Shown: piece after piece, positions 8,482 through 15,212 of the stretch
Position numbering within the stretch: the first letter of the stretch is position 1
Layout of the letters: every line of letters begins with the position of its first letter
Assembly: GCF_001613125.1 (NCBI RefSeq)
Contig: NZ_BDBT01000020.1
Coordinates: forward strand, 1-64,000
From: Nocardia shimofusensis NBRC 100134
Lineage (GTDB): Bacteria; Actinomycetota; Actinomycetes; Mycobacteriales; Mycobacteriaceae
Length of the DNA stretch: 64,000 nucleotides
Reading direction: 5' to 3'
Notes under the pieces: generated by a model
The model's input: only the letters and a program-made list of their open reading frames with translations
Database searches by the model: none
What the model was told of the DNA's origin: nothing
Made by a program: the position numbers and the translations under genes

Positions 8482-9905
8482 GCACGAGCGAGTGCGGTGG
8501 GCGGAGCGCGGTGACAGCGAAAGCGGCGGCAGTGCATGGGGTGGGGCGCGGCGCGCCGACGATGGTGATCGACGGCTGTGCCGTGGCGACGGTCGACGCG
8601 GCCGGAACCGAATACCGCACCGGCCATGTCGTGCTGCACGGCAACCGGATCGGCGCGGTCGGCTCCGGTCCCGCGCCCGCCCTCGACGCGCCCCGCATCG
8701 ACGGCCGAGGCTGCCTGCTCACTCCCGGCCTGGTGAACACCCACAACCACCTCTACCAGTGGATCACCCGCGGCCTGGCCGCCGACCAGACCCTGTTCGA
8801 GTGGCTGCGCACGCTCTACCCGATCTGGGCGGGCATCGATGAGGACGCCGTGCGCGTCGCCGCCACCGGCGCGCTGGCCACCCTGGCCCGCACCGGGTGC
8901 ACGACCGCCGCCGACCACCACTACGTGTTCCCGCGCGAGGGCGGCGACCTGCTCGGGGCCGAGATCGCCGCCGCCGCCGAGGTGGGCCTGCGCTTCCATC
9001 CCTGTCGCGGTTCGATGGATCTGGGCGTGAGCGCCGGTGGGCTGCCGCCGGATTCGATCGTCGAATCGCTCGACGACATCCTCACCGCGAGCGCCGATGC
9101 CATCGCCCGCTGGCACGACCCGTCCTTCGACTCGATGCTGCGGATCGCCCTCGCCCCATGTTCTCCGTTCTCGGTCACCCCCGACCTGCTGCGCGGATCC
9201 GCGGCGCTGGCCAGGGCGCACGGCGTGCGCCTGCACACCCACCTGGCCGAGACCGTCGACGAACTGGACTACTGCCGAGAGCATTTCGGCGCGACCCCGA
9301 CGCAGTACCTCGAGAACCTCGACTGGGTCGGTCCCGACGTGTGGTTCGCGCACGCCATCCACCTCGACGATCCGGCGATCTCCACGCTGGCCCGGCACGG
9401 CGCGGGCGTCGCGCACTGCCCGACGTCCAACGGCCGCCTCGGCGCGGGCATCGCCAGGGTGCCCGATCTGCTGCGCGCCGGGGTCGCGGTCGGGCTCGGC
9501 GTGGACGGCGCGGCGAGCAGCGAGTCCGGCGCCATGCTCGACGAACCGCGCACTGCCCTGCTCTACGCCCGCGCGGTCGGCGGGCCCACCGCGATGAGCG
9601 TGCGCACCGCGCTGGAACTGGCGACGATGGGCGGGGCGAGAGTGCTGGGCCGGGAGCGCGAGATCGGTTCCATCGAACCCGGCAAGCTCGCCGACCTGGC
9701 CCTGTGGCGGCTGGACACCCCCGCGCACGCCGGCATCGACGACCCGGTGGTCGCGCTGATCCTCGGTGACCGTCCGCCGCTGGCCGCCCTGCTCGTGAAC
9801 GGGCGGATCATCGTGCGGGACGGGCAGGTTCGCACGGTCGACGAGGCCGAGACCGGCCGCGCGGTCGCCCGCGCCCAAGCCGCCCTGATCGCCCGGGCTC
9901 ACTGA
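8469..9905 (+). CDS. amidohydrolase, probable 8-oxoguanine deaminase
   Basis: A 478-residue metal-dependent hydrolase of the COG0402 (cytosine/guanine deaminase-like) group. Metal ligands are visible: NTHNHLYQ near residues 90-97, HTHLAET near 256-262, HAIHLDD near 294-300 and GLGVDGAASSES near 344-355. The DHHYVFPR segment and the PGLVNTHNHLYQW start of the barrel are typical of enzymes called 8-oxoguanine deaminase. That reaction yields urate, the substrate of the overlapping upstream uricase, which strengthens the assignment. Specificity inside this group is hard to read from sequence, so guanine or another aminopurine or pterin remains possible. Confidence 0.82.
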   Translation: MAVVSTSECGGRSAVTAKAAAVHGVGRGAPTMVIDGCAVATVDAAGTEYRTGHVVLHGNRIGAVGSGPAPALDAPRIDGRGCLLTPGLVNTHNHLYQWITRGLAADQTLFEWLRTLYPIWAGIDEDAVRVAATGALATLARTGCTTAADHHYVFPREGGDLLGAEIAAAAEVGLRFHPCRGSMDLGVSAGGLPPDSIVESLDDILTASADAIARWHDPSFDSMLRIALAPCSPFSVTPDLLRGSAALARAHGVRLHTHLAETVDELDYCREHFGATPTQYLENLDWVGPDVWFAHAIHLDDPAISTLARHGAGVAHCPTSNGRLGAGIARVPDLLRAGVAVGLGVDGAASSESGAMLDEPRTALLYARAVGGPTAMSVRTALELATMGGARVLGREREIGSIEPGKLADLALWRLDTPAHAGIDDPVVALILGDRPPLAALLVNGRIIVRDGQVRTVDEAETGRAVARAQAALIARAH

Positions 9906-10018
9906 TCGCGGACCTGCTCGCCTGTCGACCCCGAACGTGCACGAGCTGCCGCGGTCGCCGACTCGAACAGCTTCCCGTCGAGCGTGATCCCGCGGATGAT
10001 CGAGATGAACCGCCCGAA
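9899..10018 (-). pseudogene. possible remnant of a ParD-like antitoxin
   Basis: On the minus strand, a 39-codon open stretch ends in a stop just inside the deaminase gene. Its end, LFESATAAARARSGSTGEQV, resembles the N-terminal part of ParD-like or CopG-like antitoxins, in which a helix of this kind is followed by a HWARIG segment that is absent here. No start codon or ribosome-binding site is evident. It may be a decayed fragment left at the edge of the inserted block. Confidence 0.25.
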
Positions 10019-10136
10019 TCGTGCAGCGCCGGTCAGGGGCAAGTCCGAATGTCTGGTGTAACAGGGCGATCGGACGGTGTCCTGAATCCGGGCTACCTCG
10101 GGGAATTCCCTGATGTGTGTGGGTGGTCGCGCCGCC

Positions 10137-10142
10137 TAGCGT
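10137..10142 (+). promoter_or_regulatory. candidate -10 box for leaderless oxidoreductase transcript
   Basis: TAGCGT lies seven bases before the GTG at 10150, which supports that start and a leaderless transcript. Confidence 0.5.
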
Positions 10143-10149
10143 TGTCGGG

Positions 10150-11127
10150 GTGAAGGCAATCGTGCAGCAGGTTTACGGGTCATCGGCGATGTTGGCGGTG
10201 GCCGATGTCGGGTGCCCGGAAGCGGGGGCGGGGGAGGTGCTGGTTCGGGTTCGTGCGGCGTCGGTGAACGCGCGGGACTGGCATGTGATGCGGGGGGATC
10301 CGAAGATCGCGCGGTGGATGGATCGGTCGGTGTTCCGTGGCAAGGGGCCGGCGAACCTGGTGCAGGGCGGGGACTTCGCGGGGACGGTCGAGGCGGTGGG
10401 CGAGGGGGTCACCGATGTCGCGGTGGGCGACGAGGTGTTCGGGGAGGCGGTCAGCGGCGCGTTCGCGGAGTACCTCGCGGTACCGCGCGTTCTGCTCGAC
10501 CGAAAGCCGAAGAATCTGAGCTTCGAGGAAGCGGCGGCCGTGCCGCTGGCCGCCAACACCGCCCTGACCTGCCTGCGTCACATCAACGCCGGGGAGCGGG
10601 TGTTGATCATCGGTGCCTCCGGTGGGGTCGGCACGTTCGCGGTCCAGATCGCCCGGGCCAAGGGTGCCGAGGTCACCGCGGTGTGCAGTACCCGCAATGT
10701 CGAGGCGGCACGGTCCCTCGGCGCCGGGCACGTGTTCGACTACACCCGCGAGACCGTGACCGGCCGCTACGACACCGTTCTCGACCTGGCGGGCACCCGG
10801 GGCCTGCGCGAGCTCCTTCGCCTGGTCGAACCCACCGGCACCCTGGTCCTGTCCGGTGGCGGCAACTTCGACGGTGGCAGCTTGTTCGGCCCGGTCGGTT
10901 TGCTCGCGCTCGGCCAGCTGGCTCGGCCGTTCGTGAAACCGTCGATCCGTGGTCCGCTGGCTGAGCAGAGTCCGGCGTCGCTGACAGAGCTCCGCGAGCT
11001 GATCGAGTCAGGCGATGTCCGCCCGGCCATCGACCGGACCTATCCACTGGCCGAGACCCCCGCGGCCATCGACTACATGGAGTCCGAACATGCCAGGGCG
11101 AAGATCGTGATCACCGTCGCCCCATAG
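10150..11127 (+). CDS. NAD(P)-dependent zinc-independent alcohol dehydrogenase / quinone oxidoreductase
   Basis: A 325-residue medium-chain reductase. The GroES-like half includes VRVRAASVNARDWHVMRGD and GGDFAGTVEAVGEGV; the Rossmann half starts at VLIIGASGGVGTFAVQIA. The structural- and catalytic-zinc cysteines are missing, which places it with quinone oxidoreductase-like members. GTG at 10150 is preferred because of the -10 box just upstream; an in-frame ATG at 10117 would add 11 non-conserved residues. It is the first gene of a block that splits the purine genes, and no substrate can be inferred. Confidence 0.85.
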   Translation: MKAIVQQVYGSSAMLAVADVGCPEAGAGEVLVRVRAASVNARDWHVMRGDPKIARWMDRSVFRGKGPANLVQGGDFAGTVEAVGEGVTDVAVGDEVFGEAVSGAFAEYLAVPRVLLDRKPKNLSFEEAAAVPLAANTALTCLRHINAGERVLIIGASGGVGTFAVQIARAKGAEVTAVCSTRNVEAARSLGAGHVFDYTRETVTGRYDTVLDLAGTRGLRELLRLVEPTGTLVLSGGGNFDGGSLFGPVGLLALGQLARPFVKPSIRGPLAEQSPASLTELRELIESGDVRPAIDRTYPLAETPAAIDYMESEHARAKIVITVAP

Positions 11128-11257
11128 ACGGACATGGCTGCCGGTCGAACCGGCTCTCAACGAGCTCGACTCGCCGCTGCTGTAGCAGTTCATTCCGGGC
11201 AGCCGGCGGCCGAAGACGTTGTCGACGGTGGCGGTCATAAAGCACCCCGCTGCGCCT

Positions 11258-11650
11258 CTAGTGTGGAGCGGCCCAGGGCAACCCTGCTGCTGTCGCGGCG
11301 TCGCCGAGTCGTTTGTCGTAGGCGACCAGTGCGGTCAGGTCGGCCGCGAGTTCGAGGGCGGTGGCGAGGTGGATGGCGTCCAGACTTCGGACAGTGGCCG
11401 GACTCACCGCCGCGGCGTTCGCCCGCACGATGCCGTCGATCTCCACCAGGTCCAGCCGGGAGAGGACTGCGGGCACATGGATCAGATCTGCCGGTTCGGC
11501 GATGCGTACCGCGCGGACCAGTTCTACTTCCACCAATGCGGATGCGACCCATGGAATGTCGGGTCGATCGTCGAGCCAGTTCACGAGCGCATCGGTCTCG
11601 GCTTCCTGGTGGACCAGCTTCACCAGCGCGCTCGTATCGAGATAGATCAT
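11258..11650 (-). CDS. vapC: VapC-type PIN-domain ribonuclease toxin
   Basis: A 130-residue PIN-domain protein. The four acidic residues of the active site are in place: D5 (LDTSA), E43 (VEVEL), D91 (SLDAIHLA) and D112 (AYDKRL). Such toxins cleave specific structured RNAs when freed from their antitoxin. Its ATG shares one base with the stop of the antitoxin gene (TGATG), the tight coupling expected of a type II toxin-antitoxin pair. All active-site residues are intact, so it is probably functional. Confidence 0.93.
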   Translation of the reverse strand: MIYLDTSALVKLVHQEAETDALVNWLDDRPDIPWVASALVEVELVRAVRIAEPADLIHVPAVLSRLDLVEIDGIVRANAAAVSPATVRSLDAIHLATALELAADLTALVAYDKRLGDAATAAGLPWAAPH

Positions 11651-11949
11651 CAGTACCGCTCACCGTCGCGGAGGTCCTGCAACGCCGCGCTACCGCGCCC
11701 GACGCCGTCGGCGGGGGCCTGCGCAAGGCGGCGGCGAAGCTCGGCGAGGAGGTCCGACCGGCCACGCGACGCGGGGCGTATCCGACCTGCGGCCGTGAGG
11801 CGAACCCGCACGTCGTGCACCGGGTCCACGGGGACGATGCGGCCGATGATCGTTCCGCGCTCGGTGATATCGACCGACTCCCCGGCTTTGACCAACGCCA
11901 GGGTCCGTGCGGTGTGGTGAGACAGTTCGCGGATCGGAATGGCGGTCAT
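11650..11949 (-). CDS. vapB: VapB antitoxin, Phd/YefM family
   Basis: A 99-residue antitoxin. The N-terminal half (MTAIPIRELSHHTARTLALVKAGESVDITERGTIIGRIVP) is a Phd/YefM DNA-binding fold. The C-terminal half, with paired basic and acidic stretches ending LQDLRDGERY, would wrap the toxin. It is the first gene of the pair and shares one base with vapC. A repeated 9-bp element directly upstream is a good candidate for its own operator. Confidence 0.92.
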   Translation of the reverse strand: MTAIPIRELSHHTARTLALVKAGESVDITERGTIIGRIVPVDPVHDVRVRLTAAGRIRPASRGRSDLLAELRRRLAQAPADGVGRGSAALQDLRDGERY

Positions 11950-11957
11950 GCCTCGAG

Positions 11958-11979
11958 TGTGTCACAAAAATGTGTCACA
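11958..11979 (-). promoter_or_regulatory. candidate VapB operator: two TGTGTCACA repeats
   Basis: Two copies of TGTGTCACA (11958-11966 and 11971-11979) sit 13 bp apart, centre to centre, separated by AAAA. They lie only 9-30 bp upstream of the vapB start, where an autoregulating VapB or VapBC complex would block transcription. Confidence 0.5.
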
Positions 11980-12041
11980 TGCCGCCTGTTCTGGCGGCGG
12001 GCGCGAGTGTTCACCCGATACGGGGAATCGGCCTGCGGAGC

Positions 12042-12063
12042 TTGACCTCAACAATAGTTGAGG
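12042..12063 (+). promoter_or_regulatory. -35 box with embedded MerR/SoxR-like palindrome
   Basis: TTGACC (12042-12047) overlaps a perfect inverted repeat, CCTCAAC-AATA-GTTGAGG (12046-12063). A CCTCAA...TTGAGG palindrome just after a TTGAC -35 box is the layout of SoxR-type and related MerR operators. It would control the FMN reductase and MFS genes downstream. No MerR-family gene is present in this window. Confidence 0.5.
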
Positions 12064-12122
12064 AAGAAAGGTGGTGTGCGGGCGACCGACGGAGTCGCCG
12101 AACGCATGAGTGGGAGATCGCG

Positions 12123-12722
12123 ATGACGCACACATCGACATCGATCAGTTCAACGGTCGCGCCGCCGCTGCGGCTGGCCGTGGTGGTCGGCAGCAGCAGG
12201 CAGGGACGTTACGCGCCGGTCGTGGCCGACTGGTTCCTGGCACGAGCCGAGGCCCGGCCGGATCTGTTGGTCACTTCCGTCGATGTGGGGGCACTCGACC
12301 TGCCGCACACCTTCGGGGCGCCCGCGCCGGGGGCCGCCGACACGCGTGCCGCGCTCGCCGACGCGGACGCGTTCGTGATCGTCACGCCGGAGTACAACCA
12401 CAGCTACCCGGCGGCGCTGAAGAATCTCATCGACGCGCACGGCCGGGAATGGCAGGCCAAACCCGTGGGGTTCGTCAGCTACGGCGGGATGTCGGGCGGG
12501 CTGCGCGCGGTCGAGCACCTGCGGGGCGTGTTCGCCGAACTCCACGCGGTCACCGTGCGTGACACCGTCAGCTTCCACAACCCGTGGCGGTCCGAGGACG
12601 CACCGGGCGGACCGGTGGCGGGTGGGGAGGCCGATACCGCCGCGACAACCCTGCTCGACCAGTTGGTCTGGTGGGGCGAGGCGCTTCGCGCGGCGCGGGC
12701 AGTCCGCCCGTACGGGCGGTGA
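12123..12722 (+). CDS. NAD(P)H-dependent FMN reductase
   Basis: A 199-residue flavodoxin-like reductase. It has the GSSRQGRYAPVVADWF flavin-phosphate loop near residues 22-37 and the TPEYNHSYPAALKNLID motif near 94-110 that is diagnostic of the NADPH-dependent FMN reductase family. ATG at 12123 follows GGGAGA. The gene overlaps or abuts the MFS exporter downstream, so the two are probably one operon under the SoxR-like palindrome, which would fit a redox-stress or quinone response. Confidence 0.88.
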   Translation: MTHTSTSISSTVAPPLRLAVVVGSSRQGRYAPVVADWFLARAEARPDLLVTSVDVGALDLPHTFGAPAPGAADTRAALADADAFVIVTPEYNHSYPAALKNLIDAHGREWQAKPVGFVSYGGMSGGLRAVEHLRGVFAELHAVTVRDTVSFHNPWRSEDAPGGPVAGGEADTAATTLLDQLVWWGEALRAARAVRPYGR

Positions 12723-12727
12723 GGGAC

Positions 12728-14206
12728 ATGCGCCCCAGCGTGCGGGCGGCCGAGTCCGAGGCCCGGCCGGAGCAGGCGTCCCGCAACCCGATGACGGTGG
12801 CCCTCGTCCTGGTGGTCGGTTCGATCATGGCCACTTTGGACCACACGATCGTCAATGTGGCGATCAACCGGCTCTCGGCCGAGTTCGCGGCGCCGCTGAC
12901 CACCATCCAATGGGTGTCGACCGGATACGCGCTCGCGGTCGCCGGAGTGGTCCCGGTCGCCGCGTGGGCCATGGGCAGATTCGGGGCCAAACGCTTGTAC
13001 CTGGTGGCCGTGACGATCTTCGCGGTCGGTTCGCTGTTGGCGGGCGCGGCATGGAATATCGAGTCGCTGATCGCCTTCCGCATCCTCCAGGGGGTCGGCG
13101 GTGGGCTGCTCATGCCGGTGGGGATGACGGTTCTGCTGCGCGCGGCGGACCCGGAGCGGCTGGGTCGAGCCATGAGCACGATGGGGCTGGCGATCCTGGT
13201 CGGTCCGCTCGCGGGGCCGGTGCTCGGTGGCTATCTGATCGACGAGATGTCCTGGCGCTGGATGTTCTTCGTCAACGTGCCCGTCGCCGCGGTGGTGCTG
13301 CTCCTCGCCGGGCGGGTCTTTCCGCGCGATGATCCGCAACCGCGTCGGCGCATCGACACGATCGGGCTCGCGCTGATGTCGCCCGGCCTGGCTCTGCTGA
13401 TCTACGGGCTCACCGCCGCGGGGGAACACGGCGGGCTACCGTTCGGGCGGGTCGTGCTGCCGCTGCTGGCAGGCGCGACGCTGGTGGCGATCTTCGTGCA
13501 CCGCGGATTCACCGCCCCGCAGCCGCTGCTGGACCTGCGGATCCTGCGTCGGCGCGAGGTCGGGGCCGCGTCCGCCCTGGTCGGCCTGTTCGCGGCGGGC
13601 TATTTCGGCGCGATGCTGTTGCAGCCGCTGTACTTCCAGGTGGTGCGCGGTGAATCCGCCTTGGTGGCGGGAGCGCTCGGTATCCCGTTCGCGCTGGCGT
13701 CCGGTGTCACGATGCAGGTCGCGGGCAGGCTCATCGACCGGTTCCCGCCGGGCCGCTACCTGCCTGCCTCGATCGCGGTCGGCATCGTGGGCTTCCTGCT
13801 GTTCCGCGCCCAGGTGGACACCGAGAGCTCCTACTGGGGACTCTGCGCGGCGATGCTGCTCATGGGCGCGGGCGGTGGCGGCACGATGATGCCCGCCATC
13901 ACCACCGCTACCCGCGCGCTCACCCCGGAACAGCAGGCGGGCGGCAGTACGACCGTGAACCTGATCAGCACCACGGCCATGGCGGTCGGCACCGCGGTGG
14001 TCGTGGTGGTGCTGTCCGCCCTGCTGCCGATCACCGGTGGTCTGCAGGCGCTGCACGATCTCGATCCCGCCGCGCACGCCGCACTGGCGCCCGCCCTGGC
14101 GGAGGCGTTCAGGGACGCCTACCTGGTCGCGCCGATCCTGATGGCCCTCGCCGCGATCCCCGCTCTGCTGCTGCCGCGCCGCTCCGCAGGGCGCGTTGAT
14201 CACTGA
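12728..14206 (+). CDS. MFS drug exporter, DHA2 (EmrB/QacA) type
   Basis: A 492-residue permease with about 14 hydrophobic spans. The DHA2 signatures are MATLDHTIVNVAINRL in the first helix, RILQGVGGGLLMP in the fourth, and GLAILVGPLAGPVLGGYL after it. Members export drugs, dyes and metabolites using the proton gradient. The ATG at 12728 lies 5 bp beyond the FMN reductase stop; a GTG at 12719 that overlaps that stop is an alternative. Confidence 0.9.
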   Translation: MRPSVRAAESEARPEQASRNPMTVALVLVVGSIMATLDHTIVNVAINRLSAEFAAPLTTIQWVSTGYALAVAGVVPVAAWAMGRFGAKRLYLVAVTIFAVGSLLAGAAWNIESLIAFRILQGVGGGLLMPVGMTVLLRAADPERLGRAMSTMGLAILVGPLAGPVLGGYLIDEMSWRWMFFVNVPVAAVVLLLAGRVFPRDDPQPRRRIDTIGLALMSPGLALLIYGLTAAGEHGGLPFGRVVLPLLAGATLVAIFVHRGFTAPQPLLDLRILRRREVGAASALVGLFAAGYFGAMLLQPLYFQVVRGESALVAGALGIPFALASGVTMQVAGRLIDRFPPGRYLPASIAVGIVGFLLFRAQVDTESSYWGLCAAMLLMGAGGGGTMMPAITTATRALTPEQQAGGSTTVNLISTTAMAVGTAVVVVVLSALLPITGGLQALHDLDPAAHAALAPALAEAFRDAYLVAPILMALAAIPALLLPRRSAGRVDH

Positions 14207-14351
14207 TCGGTTGCTCGGCCATGGATACTGCCGTGGTGCGTCGGCCGCGGCCGGGGTCGGTGACGCGGACGCAACACGGTCGTGCTCGTAGCGCAACACC
14301 GCGGCAATCGCGCGCCCCTACCGTGGGCCGTCCGGGAGATGGAGGTGCGAG

Positions 14352-15212
14352 ATGGATCTGGACACGATCCGGGAGGTCGTCGTACCCCGTGACCGGGCCG
14401 AACTCGCCGCGGCGAGGTCGTCGGCACCGGGGACCGCGATCCTGGCGGGCGGGACCTTCCTCTATTCCGAGCCGCAGGAGCGCCTGGATCGGCTCGTCGA
14501 CCTCACCGGCCTGGGCTGGCCCGCGCTGACCCTGCACGAGTGCGGTCTGGAGATCGCCGCGACGTGCACGCTGGCCGAGTTCGCCGGGGCGACGCCGGGG
14601 CGGGAACTCGGCCTCTCCCCGCGCTGGTTCGGTCTGCCCGCCACCGCCTTGTTCGCCGCGTCCTGCCGGGCGCTGCTGGCCTCGCACAAGATCTGGCGCA
14701 GTGCGACAGTCGGCGGAAACATCTGCCTCGCGCTGCCCGCGGGCGCGGTGCTGGCCGCCCTGGTGGCCTTGGACGCCGACGCGGTGATCTGGCCCGCCTC
14801 GGGTGGGGAACGCCGGATCGCCCTGCGCGACTTCGTCCTCGGCCCGGGGCGCACCGTGCTCGAACCCGGCGACGTGCTGCGCGCGCTGAAGGTGAATTCG
14901 CTGATCCTGATGTCGCGCACGGCGATACGCAAGGTCGCGTTGGCTCCGCTCGGGCGCTCGGGCGCCGTGGTGATGGGCCGCCGCGATATCGACGGCACGG
15001 TCGCGCTCACCGTCTCGGCGGCCACCAGCAAGCCGGTCGTCCTCGGCTTCTACGGCGCGCCCACCCGCGAGGAGATCGACGAGGCCGTGGCGGGCATCGA
15101 TCCGGAACTCTGGTTCGACGATCCGCACGGCGATCCCGCATGGCGCGCGCACGTCACCGGCCTGCTCGCCCACGAGGTGTGCTCCGAACTGGCAGGCGGT
15201 GCCCGGTCGTGA
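14352..15212 (+). CDS. xanthine dehydrogenase FAD-binding subunit
   Basis: A 286-residue FAD-binding subunit of the molybdenum hydroxylase family. ILAGGTFLYSEPQE near residues 34-47 corresponds to the FAD pyrophosphate loop, and SATVGGNICLALPAG near 117-131 is the second FAD-contact loop. It carries electrons from the iron-sulfur clusters to NAD+ or another acceptor. It overlaps the next gene by 4 bp (GTGA), so the two subunits are translationally coupled. Confidence 0.88.
   Translation: MDLDTIREVVVPRDRAELAAARSSAPGTAILAGGTFLYSEPQERLDRLVDLTGLGWPALTLHECGLEIAATCTLAEFAGATPGRELGLSPRWFGLPATALFAASCRALLASHKIWRSATVGGNICLALPAGAVLAALVALDADAVIWPASGGERRIALRDFVLGPGRTVLEPGDVLRALKVNSLILMSRTAIRKVALAPLGRSGAVVMGRRDIDGTVALTVSAATSKPVVLGFYGAPTREEIDEAVAGIDPELWFDDPHGDPAWRAHVTGLLAHEVCSELAGGARS

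Noticed and set aside
9906..14351. Genomic island with integrase or IS element
   Set aside because: No integrase, transposase, tRNA or flanking direct repeats could be found; only gene content suggests an insertion.
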